In this document: in pieces, positions 24,984-37,848 of the stretch
Layout: each line of letters opens with the position of its first letter
How positions within the stretch are numbered: the stretch's first letter is position 1
Assembly (NCBI GenBank): GCA_963682025.1
Contig: OY821517.1
Span: forward strand, 231,859,603-231,923,602
Direction: 5' to 3'
Source of the DNA: Cordilura impudica
Taxonomy: Eukaryota > Arthropoda > Insecta > Diptera > Scathophagidae
Length of the DNA: 64,000 nt
Notes under the pieces: generated by a model
Seen by the model: the letters and a program-made list of their open reading frames with translations, nothing else
The model's database searches: none
What the model was told of the DNA's origin: nothing
Translations under genes and position numbers: made by a program

Positions 24984-27003
24984 TACCGTTGGTAACATCG
25001 GAGTCTGCGAAGGCGGCTGAGGTAGGACCCATTGCGGGGTCGGATATGAATATAGGGGGGATTTCAGCTAGGTGTAGTTACGCAGATTCGGTGTTTGTAA
25101 GATTGCCATGTGCTTGGGCAAAGACGGGGTGTCTGAATTTATTAGTGGATACAGGGGCAGACACCAGCCTGGTAAAGGACAGCAGTCTTACGGGGGACAT
25201 TAGTGTGGACGGGACGGTGGTAAAGGACCTGCGAGGAGCATTCGGAGGATTCACCAGGACTATAGGGTTAGTCAGGATTAAGCATTCGGACATCGCCGAA
25301 TTGGGGTTCGATATGCATTGTGTGGATAAGCATGATAATTTGCCGGGAGATGGTAGGTCGCGATAATCTATGGGGACGCTCCGTCACTGATACGATTAAT
25401 CTTTCTCTGAAACTGTACTCGAAGGGAGGTGAGTGGAACTTACCTCTGGTTTCTTTGCGGGAGGCCACGGGTTCGGGGGCAGTAAATATTGTGGAGAAAA
25501 CCATAGTGGCGAAGGCTAGGACAGTGTCTATTGCAACCATGGGGATCAATACTAAACATACTACAGTGGTCGTAGAGAAGCAAGAATTGTCGCCAGGAGT
25601 ATATCTAGGGGCCGCACTAACTAACGTAAAGGATGGGGTGGTGAAAGCGCCCATTCTGAATTCTACTGAGGTTGACTTCTACGTAAAGGATGGGTTTATG
25701 CCAAAATTCAGTCGATTAGTAAATTTAAAAGATCCAGGTGCGGGTTTGGTGACGCACGTGCAGGCGGTGGATGTCAAGGAGAGGGTCAGTAGGATAATGG
25801 CCACAATAAAGACCGATGCCGACTTGAATAGTGAGGAAATGTCAGGCGATATGCGCAACGTACCATGATATCTTTTGGTTAGAGGGTGATAAACTATCTT
25901 GCACGAATATGGTAAAGCATAAAATTCCCGTGCAGCCTTGACAGCTGCCGATTAATCAGAAGCAGTACAGGTTACCTCAGATGCATCGTGAGGAAATTAA
26001 TCGGCAGGTCCAGAAGCTCCAGGACGATGGCATAATTTCACATAGCGTGTCACCGTGGAATTCGCCCTTACTATTGGTTCCAAAGAAGTCGTCGAAGGCA
26101 GGGACCAAGAGCTGGCGACTGGTGGTAGACTTTCGTAAACTGAATGAAGCAACTCTGAAGCAGGTATTTCCCATTCCAAGGATGGATGAAATATTGGACC
26201 AGCTGGGCAGCAGTAGATATTTTTCCACGTTGGATTTGGCCAGTGGTTATCATCAGGTGGAAATGGATAAACAGGACAAGGAAAAAACAGCATTCAGTAC
26301 GGCGTTGGGTCACTTTGAATTCAATAGGATGCCATTTGGTTTAACAGGCGCACCGGCAACCTTCCAAAGTTTAATGAATCATGTGCTAACAGGTCTTCAG
26401 GGCATTGAATGTTTTGTATATTTGGACGATATTGTCATATATGGAGGGAGTCTGGCCGAACACGACTCAAGGCTATGTAAAGTGTTGCAGCTGTTGAAGG
26501 AAAATAATTTGAAAGTAAAAACGGAGAAATGTAACTTCCTGAGGCGGGAAAAGGTGTATTTGGGCCATAAGTGTTCGGAGAATGGAGCGCTTTCCGACCC
26601 AGAAAAGGTGAAATGCGTTAAGGATTTTCCGCCACCAAGGAACAAAAAGGAAGTGCAATCGTTTTTAAGACTGGTAAATTATTACCGTAAGTTCATTCCC
26701 GGGACGGCCAACATTGCCTTGCCAATAAATAAATTGCTTCGCAAGGATCATGCGTTCAATTGGACACCAGGCTGCCGGCGTGCCTTCGAGGAGCTTAAAA
26801 AGGCGATAATGTCGCCTCCAGTGTTGGCATACCCTGATTTTTCAAAACCTTTCATATTGACCACGGATGCTAGCGGTGGAGCGATAGGAGCGGTTTTTTC
26901 CCAGGATAGTAGCGGGGGTGATCGACCCATTGCGTTTGCAAGCCGCGCGTTGAATGGGGCGGAAACTCGATACTCCACGATAGAGAAGGAGTTTCTGGCG
27001 TGA
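24917..27003 (+). pseudogene. Gypsy-type protease, reverse transcriptase, RNase H (partial)
   Basis: The protease active site LLVDTGADTSLV is near 25140. Frameshifts near 25340 and 25870 separate it from the reverse transcriptase (25981 on), which shows WRLVVDFRKLN, FSTLDLASGYHQV, MPFGLTGAPATFQ and FVYLDDIVIYG (YLDD). RNase H begins TTDASGGAIGAVFSQ but stops at EKEFLA, at a TGA at 27001-27003. The rest of RNase H and the linker to integrase are deleted. These activities would copy the RNA into DNA. Confidence 0.85.
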
Positions 27004-27016
27004 GTTTCTGGAGATC

Positions 27017-28042
27017 GTGACAGTGTTAAAGGATTTTCACGATAGTCCTTTGGGCGGTCACGTGGGTGTGCAGGCGACCGTTAAAAGGATAAGGAGGCAA
27101 TTTCGCTGGGTCGGCATGCACAGGGATATTAAACAATATGTGAAGAAGTGCGTTAAATGTCAGCAAAATAAGAGTGCCAAGAAAACGTTTATGCCGATGG
27201 TCCTCACGGATACTCCTAGTCGACCTTTTCAGAAGGTATATATGGATATGGTGGGACCTCTCCCTGAAGGCACTACGGGTAACAAATTGATATTGACTTT
27301 TCAAGATGATTTTTCGAAATTTATGTTGTGCGCAGCAATGCCGGATGGGGAGGCTAGTACTGTGGCGAAAATTTTCTTTAACGAAATTATAGCCAAGTAT
27401 GGGGTTCCAAGCATGCTGGTCACGGACAACGGGACAAATTTCATGTCGAAGATGTTTTCGGATACCTGTAGGCTGTTAGGGGTCAAGAAATTGAACATCA
27501 CTCCATATCACCCGCAGGCAAACGGTTCATTGGAAAGGAGTCACCGTCCTTTGGCGGAGTACCTGAGGAGCTTCGTCAATGAGGATGGCAGCAATTGGGA
27601 CCAATGGTTGGCACCGGCTATGCATGTGCACAACAACACTGTACATTCATCTACGGGGCAGACCCCATTTAAGACATTATACGGCTTCGACATCGACTTA
27701 CCGACCAACCTAAGTAAAAAATGTACACCACTTTACAATACGGAGGACCCAAACAAGGTCCTTAAATATCAGATACAGCGCTCGCATGAACTAGTGCGAA
27801 AGAATCAGACGAGGGCTAAGTTGTTATCGAAAAAGGCTTATGACAGGAAGGTAAATTCTGTGTCCTTTGCAGTAGGTGATAGGGTGCTTGTTAGGAACAA
27901 CACCAGGAAAAATAAGTTTTCACCCATTTGGACTGGACCTTATGAGATAGTTGTGGTAAACAGTCCGGTAACGTCCACGGTGCGCATAAAGGTGAAGAAT
28001 CGTAAGTGGCATAATAACCATTTACGGGCTTTCCAGCAGTGA
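27017..28042 (+). CDS. Gypsy-type integrase
   Basis: An uninterrupted 341-codon frame starts inside the pre-zinc region (LKDFHDSPLGGHVGV). The HHCC finger ends CVKCQQNK. The catalytic D, D and E are visible in VYMDMVGPL, LVTDNGTNF and GSLERSHR. The C-terminal DNA-binding part includes FAVGDRVLVRNN and WTGPYEIV. Integrase inserts the cDNA into the chromosome. It was originally part of the Pol polyprotein, and a deletion just upstream now cuts it off from RNase H, so it has no proper start. Confidence 0.85.
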   Translation: MTVLKDFHDSPLGGHVGVQATVKRIRRQFRWVGMHRDIKQYVKKCVKCQQNKSAKKTFMPMVLTDTPSRPFQKVYMDMVGPLPEGTTGNKLILTFQDDFSKFMLCAAMPDGEASTVAKIFFNEIIAKYGVPSMLVTDNGTNFMSKMFSDTCRLLGVKKLNITPYHPQANGSLERSHRPLAEYLRSFVNEDGSNWDQWLAPAMHVHNNTVHSSTGQTPFKTLYGFDIDLPTNLSKKCTPLYNTEDPNKVLKYQIQRSHELVRKNQTRAKLLSKKAYDRKVNSVSFAVGDRVLVRNNTRKNKFSPIWTGPYEIVVVNSPVTSTVRIKVKNRKWHNNHLRAFQQ

Positions 28043-30430
28043 TCGCATTATTTGGTATGAAATCATTCCATTTAATACACATGTCCATGGTGAAGGTTTT
28101 GTTTTGTTGTTTATTTTAGTAATTGTGTATTTGAGGTGGTGAGGGGAAGGTTGGGGGTTATGCGTAACCCGCCGACAAGTGGCTCCCACTAGGAAGCCTC
28201 AGTTTTTTATAGGGAGGGTGACGCCATGTGTAGCGGGCACACCTCAGTGGTTGAGAATGGTTCAACGGATTGAATCTGGTATGGGGAGTCAGAAGCGAGT
28301 CTCGCAAAATTCGCGGCATACACTGTGGGGAGGGTTTTTGCCGAGAATAGCCTCACAGTGGCCCGGTTCCGGTTTGCGGAATGCAACAGGAAACCGTTCT
28401 GCTCCAGAGAAGGATGACGCTTTGTGTGCGGTCATGGGTGGCAGTGTCTAGGAAGGACACGTGCCTTAATTTTTTGTTATTTATTTTGAAGTGTTTTGGA
28501 AATTTTAGGTTGGACATGTGTATACAAAGGGGCTTAGATATGATTTCAGTCGGACCACCGATGGGTTGGCTTGCTGTTGTCTTATTGCCGTAGAAATAGG
28601 AACAGTGCTGCTGTTAGGGAAAAATGCTTTATTTATTTTATTTATTAGAGCATAAGTAACCATTCAATAAAATACAGTGATTTGAGTTGTTTTTCTGTCA
28701 AAGGTGTAAATGCGTATTGGTATAGTATTAGCTGAGTATTTTTTTCCCTATGACATTTTTCTTTTAGCATAGGTTGGAGATAACTGGAATTCGGAGTCGT
28801 CTGGATAGTCGCCGCACTCCTACGGTTGGGCCGACGAGGCCATGAGATACTTTTCGGATGCAGCGGACACTCTGATGGAGGAGAAAATATATTTAAAAAA
28901 TATATATATATATATATATAAGAAAAGATATTAAAAAGAACAGAAAAAAAAATTATAAGAAAAGATGGGAAATCTCCCCAGGTAAAAAAAAAAAAATCTA
29001 TATTAATAACGAGAAAAGATGGGAGATTCCTCACGTTTTAAAACTAAAAACGATTGAAAAAAAAAAGAAAACAATTATATTTAAAACTAAGTATTTAAGC
29101 TAGGTGAACGACGGGGAATATTCCCAAATTAAATTTTGAAAATTATTAGAAAACAAAGTTATTGGAAAAAGGAAATATTGTACTGAAATGTGAGAAGAAA
29201 ATATACGTATAGTTAGTTAGTCGTTCAATAGATAAAATACTCCATTTTTTATTATATATTAGTAGAGTTAGGGAATTCCGACCCAAGTCCACTGAGAGCG
29301 ATGCTGATCAACAATCATCAAGAAAGCAGCTAGAAGCAGTAGGCTGACAGGTCTGATGGGTGGCCACATGACGGACATAGGGGTGAATGCCTGTACGGAG
29401 CTGATGATCCAACCCCAGATGCAAAGGCGAATTGCGAACGAATCCATCGAGAATTGTATATGCGATGAATTGGCTATTGGTTTGGTTCCAGCGAAACAAC
29501 ATTCCTGTTTAGTTTGTCAGGGATGTCGTCAAGAGGAAAGTTAAGCTGAACTATATCCGTTTGGCAAAGCAGCAAGCCGATTCCTGTGGCGATGACGTAA
29601 CCATTTGCATCATTGCGAATCATTTGAAAATTTTCGGTTTTCGCCTTGGATCACCGTTTGCGACAAGTTTCATCATTGAAGGTGATCAGGGGAGTGCTCA
29701 GATCTTATGTTGAATGCCACAATAAGCACCAATTGACTAACGGGAAATTAACAATCCATTGCTGAAAGTACTGTCCCCAATGCCGTCATCCAAGTGACAG
29801 GCCAAAATTTGTTTTACGAAGCGGCCAGCCAAAGTATTTTTTTTTTACGAAGAAGGTGGCCAAGAATCCGTTTTATGAAGCAACAGGCCAACGATTGTTA
29901 TGGTGTAGCATTGGAATCGAATCACAGGAATGGTTATATGCAACGAGGTGAAAGTTAACGGTCATGCACATGCTAGAGTAAAAAGACGCATTGTGGTGCC
30001 CGATCAGTAAACCAGACAGCGACTGTCGAAATTATCGTCATTAGTAGTATCTTCATCGTCATTAGTAGTATCATCAGCATTCGTTCCGGATTCATCCTTA
30101 TCGGTTTGGTCGCTATCAGCAGCCTTAACACCAACATTATCATCAACATCAACATTATCTTCAGCATCAACATTAGCATCCTTATCGGTTTGGCCGCTAT
30201 CAGCAGCCTTAACACCAACATTATCATCAACATCAACATTATCTTCAGCATCAACATTAGCATTATCATCAGCAACAACATTATCACCAACATCAACATC
30301 ATCTTCAGCATCAACATTATCATCATCATTAGCAGCAGCAGAATCAATAATAGCGGCAGCAGAAGCAGCGTGCCAGTGCAGTGTCGCTGGTAAACGATGT
30401 GGGAATCGTTTTCGTGGAAAGGGGGAGGAA
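28043..30430 (+). other. Gypsy element 3' non-coding region with low-complexity repeats
   Basis: No env-like gene is visible. A (TA)n tract lies near 28900-28920. From 30093 to 30260 there is an 84-bp tandem duplication (two copies starting CATCCTTATCGGTTTGG), rich in CAACATTATCATCAACAT-type units. The polypurine tract AAAGGGGGAGGAA ends the region. Small open frames here are low-complexity and not supported as genes. Confidence 0.6.
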
Positions 30431-30497
30431 TGTTGTGAAACAGAGTTTCACATGTATAAGATTAGTATAAGATTAGATTATTGATAATAATAATAAT

Positions 30498-30541
<44 letters not shown>

Positions 30542-31537
30542 TTAAAATATAACATAACAGAAACAATAATAACACTGCAAGTAAACATAACTGAAATATA
30601 AATTCATTTAATTAATAACGATCGATTTTTCTCGAGCGTAATTATTAAATGTTTATTCAAGAAACATACATACAACCCAATTTGGCATGGTAACGCACAT
30701 TGGCTCATTTGCTTATGTTTGAATTTTTCGCCACTTTCAATGTGGAGCAATACGATATTGTTCCGCATTGACAGGTGTTGTGCTGTTTATTTTTTTTTAC
30801 CATGCGTTGGCTTGCTTATGTTTGTATTTTTTTTTAGAGTTTTTTTTTTGTATCGCAATGTTCCGTTATTGCAATTTTTAGCAATAACCTTGATTTAATT
30901 CTCTTTTGTTAATTTCCGCGTATATTAAATGTAAACGTATGTCTTTTTGTTTTTCCCACGGTACTTGCATTGTTATTATTTGTTTTCTTTTTGTTATTGG
31001 TTAAGTTAGCTATTTAAGTATGCCATGGCCATGAACTGCATTGAGTTATGGTTAATGTTTGTTTTCTTTTTATTATTAATTTTTTTACTTACATTATCAA
31101 TGCAATTTTTGCTTTTATTTTTGTTGTAGATATTTTTAATTAGTTTTAAGATTTAATATAAATAAAGGGGGAAAAGTCAGAACAGTGGCAGATGAAGATA
31201 AGTAAGTGCGCTGATCTGACTTAACCGTGAGAGAGCCTACTTGTCTTTGCCTATCCTTTTTTCTTTCCTTTTATAGCAACATTGACGCCGTTTGGGCGTC
31301 GATTGACAGCGCCTGCCAGCGCTAAAATACAATAGGCAAATCCGCGGTTAGGGCCTGATAGGGATTTGTTGTGTTAATAAATTTATGTGAGGTTAGTCCT
31401 TGGTATTTGGTCTTAAGACTTAGAGACTAAAGGCTAATGTCATATAGGTTATAGTCTTATATTTTGTAGTGTTTTGGGGTTATAGCCACGGTGATCAAGC
31501 TGCTGGAATATAGCCAAAACATTAATGACGCAGCCGG
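30431..31537 (+). repeat. 3' LTR of gypsy-type element, right end lost
   Basis: Near-identical to the 5' LTR from TGTTGTGAAAC onwards but with a shorter AAT tract. The match stops at GCAGCCGG (31537), about 70 bp before the inferred LTR end; LINE B endonuclease sequence follows directly. Confidence 0.75.
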
Positions 31538-34500
31538 CGAGGAACAGTTTTAATATTTACTTGTTATCTAATTTCAGTGACAGAGATGTAACAGCGGCTA
31601 GCCTGGAGTTAGATGGTAAAACAATCTGGCTCGCCTCCGCCTATTTTTGCGATCCTGGGCCTATTCCCATGGACAGCGTGGCAAATCTGATCCGGAAGGC
31701 CGAAAGAACTGCACACCAACTGGTGCTGTGCTGTGACGTCAATGCGCATCATCCGATCTGGGGAAGTACGGACATAAACGAAAAGGTGAGTTGCTTTTTG
31801 AGTTTTTACTTAGTACTAACCTGTATATATGTAACAAGGGAAATGAACCGACCCTTGTGACTAGTATTAAAAGGGAGGTTCTTGACGCTACCTTTGTATC
31901 AGATACATTATTTGATAAAATTGATGGTTGGAGGGTGTTGGATGACCACTCCTTTTCTGACCATCGCTATATCGAATTCTTACTTACAGAAAAGGACCCA
32001 ACGGAGAGTGTCCCCAGGAATCTGAAGAGGACAGATTGGGTTAAGTGTAGGAAAACCTTTGCTGGGTTATTGGAAACAATACCCTTAACCGAACCGCGCA
32101 ATTCTGCGGACATTGATTGTCTTGTAGATCATATTACGACGGTTTTTAACAAGTCTTTAGATTCTTCTTGCCCAGTGGCAAGGCCTACGGGCAAGAAGAA
32201 ACCACCATGGTGGTCTAGCGAGCTGCAGCAGGGTAGAGACTCCTGCAGAAAACTCTTTAACAAGGCAAAGTCTTCAAGAGCGGACGAGGATTGGTCGGCG
32301 TACAAGCTGCAGCTTAGGACCTATAAGAAGAAGATTAGAACGGCAAAATGCGATTCTTGGAAAAAATTCTGTGATAACATAGAGGAAGTTTCCGAGGCAT
32401 CCAGGCTGCGAAAGGTTCTGGCTTCTACCCCTCACACATTAGGCTATTTGAAGGATCCAGTGGGGCTGTGGACCACCTCCAGTGGAGAATCACTTAGGTT
32501 GCTACTGGACACCCATTTTCCGGGCAATTCTCATACGTCACTACAGGCGTTGGAATACTCTGACGCTAGCACGGCGGACATTGCTTCGGAGATAGTTAAT
32601 GTACCAACATTGACCTGGGCGATTAAATCTCCGGGACCTGACGGTATCATTCCAGCTGAATTGCAGCATGTATCGGACTACATTTCCCCTTGGCTATGCA
32701 GTCTTTTCACTTGCTGCATAAACACACCGTATATTCCTTTGAAATGGAGGGAGACAAGAGTGGTGTTCATTCCAAAAGCTGGAAAGAGCTAACACACTGT
32801 CCCAAAGGATTTCAGACCAATAAGCCTATCATCGTTCCTATTGAAGACAATGGAGCGTATGATAGACTCTTACTTACGTAGAATTATTGACCCTAAACTG
32901 CTATCAACGAAGCAACATGCCTACAGCAAGGGAAGGTCAACTGAAATAGCTCTACACGAGCTTGTAGGTACCATCGAGAAATCGCTCTCGGCAGCAGAAT
33001 ACACTATGACAGCCTTTTTGTCTAGGAGTGAATTCTGTGATCATCTCATTGATTGGAAATCTGCTTGTCAACAGGCGGATAACGTCTAAACTGGGAACGT
33101 CGGAAATATCCCGATTTGTGAACAGGGGAACGCCACAAGATGGCGTTCTATCACAACTTCTCTGGAACTTGGCGCTAAACCCAGTGCTAGTATCGTAGGA
33201 GGGGCAAGGCTGCAGCGTAGTCGCATATGCTGACGACGTGGCCATGGCCGTAAATGGGAAGTTTCTATCTACAATTAGAGATATTCTGCAACGGGCTCTC
33301 ACAGAGCTATCTATTTGGGCAAGGGGTTGTGGTCTGGGGGTTAATTCGACCAAAACGGAACTGGTTCTTTCCACTAGGGAGTATAAGATCCCTACCTTCG
33401 ATCCCATTTCTCTCAACGGCACTGAAATCGTCTTCTCTGATGGAGCCAAGTATCTCAGACGGAATTTGGAGGAGCGGGTGAAGAAGGCGACTATAGCTTT
33501 ATACTCCTGTGGTAAGCGATGGGGCTTTAGTCCGAAAATTGCTCACTGGATCTATACAGCGGTGGTCCGTCCAATACTCCTGTACGGAGTCATCGTCTGG
33601 TGGCCTGCTTTGGAGAGGGCCACCAATAACAACCTTCTCGCAAGGGTACAGAGAATGGCTTCCATGTGCATCACTGGAGCCCTTCGTACTACACCTTCGG
33701 ATGCCTTGAATATCCTATTATACCTAATACCACTGGACATAGTAGGGAAGCAGTCGGCGGCCTCATCGGCCATTCGATTAAGAAGCACACTAAAATGGCG
33801 GGGCTACAATTGTGGCCACGGGGTGATCCTGAATGGCAGGAACTTGCCATTGAACGTGGAATACACTATTCCAAGGAGCGTATTTGAACGTCACTACTGT
33901 ACGCTAATACCGACCAGGGAATCTTGGTCTGGGAGGACACCAGGCAGTAGGCGTTCCGTAAATTTCTATACTGACGGATCGAAATTGTGCGGTCAGGTTG
34001 GTTTTGGAGTCCATTCAGGGGAGCTTGGACTAAATTTGGCTCGAAGGTTACCAGACCATTGCAGTGTATATCAGGCAGAGGTACTGGCAATAAAGGAGGT
34101 TGCTGACTGGTTGGGTCGGAATATTCTGTCTACGACCGCAGTCAACATCTATTCTGATAGTCAAGCCGCGGTAAAATCCATGCGATCAATGTTCCTGAAA
34201 ACGAGAACCGCCCTTAGATGCCGCACGTCCTTAAATGAGGTGGCCAAGCAGTTCGACATCAGGCTCATATGGGTCCCAGGGCAGAGGAACATACCGGGAA
34301 ACTGCAAAGCGGATGAGCTGGCAAGACAGGGTACTACCTTACAGGTTCCAGCGGATTTGGAATGTGTTGGTACACCCCTGGGATCGTGCAAGCTTGAACT
34401 TCGGCTTCGCACCGCTGGCATAACGAATAACAGATGGGCTAATGGATTAACGCGTAGGATCACAAGACAAATCTGGCCTGCTCTGAATCGAAACCGCACA

Positions 34501-34809
34501 AATGCGCTATTATCACTCCCCCGTGGGGAGATATCAACGGTAGTTGCTGTTGTTACTGGGCACTGCCTTATAGGGAGACATGCTGAGCGCCTTAAGGTCT
34601 CGTCAAATGATTTCTGTCGTAGCTGCTTGGATGTGGAGGAGGTAGAGACCATAGAACACTTCCTCTGCCACTTCCCGACGCTATCCAGAAAGAGACTACG
34701 GATATTGGGATCGCCGTTTCTTCACGATCTCTCTGACCTCTCAAACGTGGAAATTTCACATCTTAGGGGCTTCATGAGAAGCTCGAACTGGTTCTTCGGT
34801 GGGGACTGA
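31538..34809 (+). pseudogene. LINE B ORF2 (endonuclease, RT, RNase H)
   Basis: It begins mid-endonuclease (FNIYLLSNFSDRDVTAASLE, CCDVNAHHPIWGS, DDHSFSDHRYIEF). Frameshifts lie near 31785 and 32790. The reverse transcriptase has GPDGIIPAEL and ALHELVGTIEK, but motif A is deleted after TAFL near 33020; NRGTPQDGVLSQLLWN and YADDVAMAV follow. From 33238 a long open frame covers the thumb, RNase H (NFYTDGSKLCGQ, E in VYQAEVLAIKE, IYSDSQAA, ADELAR) and a C-terminal knuckle (CRSCLDVEEVETIEHFLCH). Loss of the motif A aspartate makes it inactive. The stop is at 34807-34809. Confidence 0.85.
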
Positions 34810-34889
34810 GGGGAACACCCATTCGTTCCGTGGTATCACAACGGACCCCAGAGTCTAAGTGTGCTGGTCCTTGGATCAGCAGCCACTTC

Positions 34890-34908
34890 CAACCTAACCT
34901 AACCTAAC
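34890..34908 (+). repeat. CCTAA-repeat 3' tail of LINE B
   Basis: Four AACCT units end LINE B in place of a poly(A) tail. LINE A ends the same way at about 36265-36278. The unit is the complement of TTAGG. Confidence 0.8.
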
Positions 34909-34913
34909 CTATG

Positions 34914-36144
34914 GGCCTTCTGCAGAAGGGCTATAAGCTCAAAATGGGGTTTAAACCCAAAGATGACATATTGGCTGTACACAAGCGTCATATGGACATC
35001 AATGAACAGGAAATGTTACATTAAACCACTCCAAAAGATACAGCGTCTCTGCTGCATAGGAATCAGTGGTGCAATAAGGACTACATCTACGAGGGCTTTA
35101 TATACCCAATCGATTTTAGAATTAAATATGAGGCAGCTCTGGCCATGTTACGACTAAGGGTAACAGGGGAATATATCACCGACCACATGACCAGACACCA
35201 GACTATTTTAGACCAAATTCCGGGACTCAACACAGTGAATATTAGCTGTGATAGAATCGCGGAAGTGTCAACAGATATACCCTGCAGTATACGGATACCA
35301 GACAGGGAAAGTTGGATGAACGGGAATATTCTACAGAACCTTCCAGGGTCACATTACTATACGGACGCCTCTAGTCTGCATGGTAAGACTGGGATAGATT
35401 TGCACGATGAGGACCGTTCCACAGGGGTATACCTCCGTGTTCCGGACCACAGCTCCGTCTTTCAGACTGAATTGGTGGCGATAAAGGAATGTATTAGGTA
35501 TATTAACGCACGGGATTCCCCAAGTCCCGGAGACGTGAATATATTTACGGACAGTCTAGCGGCTATCAGATCGAGTGTAAGGAGGAGATTTCAAACTTCT
35601 CCAGAAGAGGCAGACATGAAATCGTTTGGATCTCAGGACACAGTGGTATAATGGGAAATGAGATTGCTGACAAACTGGCCAGGAAGGGATCTTTCCTGGA
35701 AACATTAAATTTGGAATACCCAATACCTTTCAAGTCTCTCAAATTGGAACTGGCAGACTGGGCGACCAGTTCACATGTATCAATTTGGGAAGGGAATGAC
35801 GTGGGTAAGGTTACAAAGATATTATGGGATTCTCCAACGCAACAAGAACAAGGGAGATCCTGAATCTGAATAGGGTAGAACTTAGTAGGGTAATTGGCAT
35901 CCTCACTGGACACTCTGAGCTTAGGGCTCACCTATACCGTATAGGACGGGCGGAATCAGCTGTTTGAGGAGCTTGCGGAGAGGATGACGAAACCCTAGAA
36001 CACTACCTCTGTTACTGACCTGCATTTGCGAGAACAAGGGTCAGATATCTATCCAGCGACATCTTACCAGGCCTGACGGGTCTAAGGGGGATAAGCTGGA
36101 AAATACTCAGGAAATTTGCTGATGAGACCGAATTTCTAAGTTAG
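34914..36144 (+). pseudogene. LINE A ORF2, 3' part (thumb and RNase H)
   Basis: The frame continues from LWAFCRRAISSKWG through MTYWLYTSVIW, then IQRLCCIGISGAIRTT. RNase H has HYYTDASSLHGKTG, VFQTELVAIKE, IFTDSLAAI and EIADKLARKG; a stop at 35649-35651 falls before the last motif. The C-terminal knuckle region reads CGEDDETLEHYLCY and is damaged. The final stop is TAG at 36142-36144, and about 130 bp of 3' UTR leads to the CCTAA tail. Several frameshifts make it inactive. Confidence 0.75.
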
Positions 36145-36278
36145 TAAGAGGGGTAGATAACCGGAAAGTAGAGATGTAGAGCGCACAACAAGCCGACCTA
36201 CTGGCTTAGGTGTATATCCAGACATAACGGATATGAGCTATGTGTATACATAGCTCCTCTTATCAACCTAACCTAACC

Positions 36279-37848
36279 TATATGTATGTTAGATGATGCC
36301 AAAAATTTTTTGTTGGACCCGGTAGATGGCGCTGGCGTTAGAAAAATAATGAGTTGTCAAATTTATTTAAATTTTATAAGTTACAAAATTCACAAACGTT
36401 TTTATATATAAATATTCTAACCAAAAAGGAAGGAAAAATCCCTTTGGCTATTGCTTCGTCCGGAATAGCCGCAACATTATTGCATGGTGGTCGTACAGCT
36501 CATTCAGCACTCAAATCACCGTTAAACGTACAAACAAATGAGAATGCCGTATGTAATATCAAAAAACATTCTGGTATGGCATAAGTTCTGCAAAAATTCA
36601 GTATTGTTATTTGGGATGAATGTAACATGGCTCACAAACATTCCTAAGAAGCATTACAAGAACTTTAAAAGATTTGAAAGGCAACGAAAGACTTTTGGTG
36701 GAGCTCTCATTTTATTATCTGGAGATTTTCGTCAAACATTGCCAGTCATACCAAAAACAACCTTTGCTGACGAAATAAATGGCTGTTGAAAATCACCAAC
36801 GCTATGGAGTAGCGTTCAAACTATAAAATTAATAAAAAACATGCGAGTACGATTACAAAATGATCCAACGGCTGACCAATTTTCAAAACAACTACTTGAT
36901 CTTGGTAATGGTAAAATCAATATTAACCCAACCAGTCAAACTATTAAAATATCCACAAGATTTTTGTCAATTTATATCGTCATGCGATGAATTAATTGAA
37001 AATATATTCCCCGACATTCAAAATCAATACCGTGACCATGATTGGTTAAGTGAAAGAGCTATTTTAGCCGCAAAAATGTCGATGTCGATAGTATTAATGT
37101 TGTTATTCAGGACATGATTGATTCCGAAACGTTTTCTTTCAAATCTATGGATAGTGTTGTTGAAGAAAATGAAGCAGTCAATTATCCAACAGAATTTTTG
37201 AATTCGCTTGATGTGCCCGGTCTACCGCCACATTTATTAAAATTAAAAGTTGGTTCTCCAATAATTTTTCTACGTAACCTCAACGCTCCGAGACTATGTA
37301 ATGGAACCAGGTTAATTGTTGAGAGAATAATGCCCAATGTTATTGAGGCCACAATTCTTAAAGGAATATTTAAAGGAGAACATGTTTTGCTGCCAAGAAT
37401 TCCTATGATTCCTACCGACACACCGATAACATTCAAAATTTGCAATTTCCGATCAGATTGGGCTTTGCCATGACCATTAATAAATCTCAAGGACAATCAT
37501 TGCAAATATGTAGTTTGAACCCCGAAAACAGTTGTTTTTCCCAGGAGCAACTATATGTGGCATATTCCCGTGTCGGAAAGCCAGCATATTTATTAATTTA
37601 CTGCAAGAATAATTAAGCTAAAAATATTTTGACAGTCTTTAGCATTACAATAATTGAAATATATTGGTCATTGTATGTTGCAATAAATATTTATTTTCAT
37701 TTTCATAAATAAAACATGGTTTTTCTTTAACAGTTATCAATTAATATTAACAAATGCACAAACTTTTTTTTTTATATAGGAATATACAGATGCTAACTAA
37801 AACAAAAAAATCATTGAGGGCAAAACAACGTTTGCCGGGTCCAGCTAG
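36279..37848 (+). mobile_element. Helitron 3' part and end
   Basis: After the LINE A target duplication the Helitron resumes (GGACCCGGTAGATGGCGCTGG). The 3' end is textbook: a hairpin GGCAAAACAACGTTTGCC (37819-37836), then CTAG at 37845-37848 followed by T. The replication-initiator half of the protein is missing, so the element is internally deleted. Confidence 0.8.
36395..37616 (+). pseudogene. Helitron helicase domain (PIF1-like), fragment
   Basis: The pieces read IPLAIASSGIAATLLHGGRT, SIVIWDECNMAHKHS (Walker B-like DE), GALILLSGDFRQTLPVIPK, then LPPHLLKLKVGSPIIFLRN and, after a shift, [12 protein letters not shown] and [13 protein letters not shown], ending at 37614-37616. These are consecutive motifs of the 5'-to-3' helicase of Helitron Rep/Hel proteins, which unwind DNA in rolling-circle transposition. 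At least five frameshifts or stops are present. The ATP-binding P-loop is not seen. Confidence 0.8.

Noticed and set aside
29973..30393. Frames of M/L/I or N/I repeats on both strands
   Set aside because: Products of a trinucleotide-like repeat; all are explained by the tandem array.
28043..30430. Possible env gene of the gypsy-type element
   Set aside because: No long frame, signal peptide or transmembrane pattern; only short broken frames and low-complexity repeats.
33254..34652. Several overlapping frames on both strands in LINE B
   Set aside because: Shadows of the 33238-34809 reverse transcriptase / RNase H frame, which has all the motifs.
34890..36278. True telomeric repeat array
   Set aside because: The CCTAA runs are only three or four units long and sit exactly at LINE 3' ends beside target duplications.
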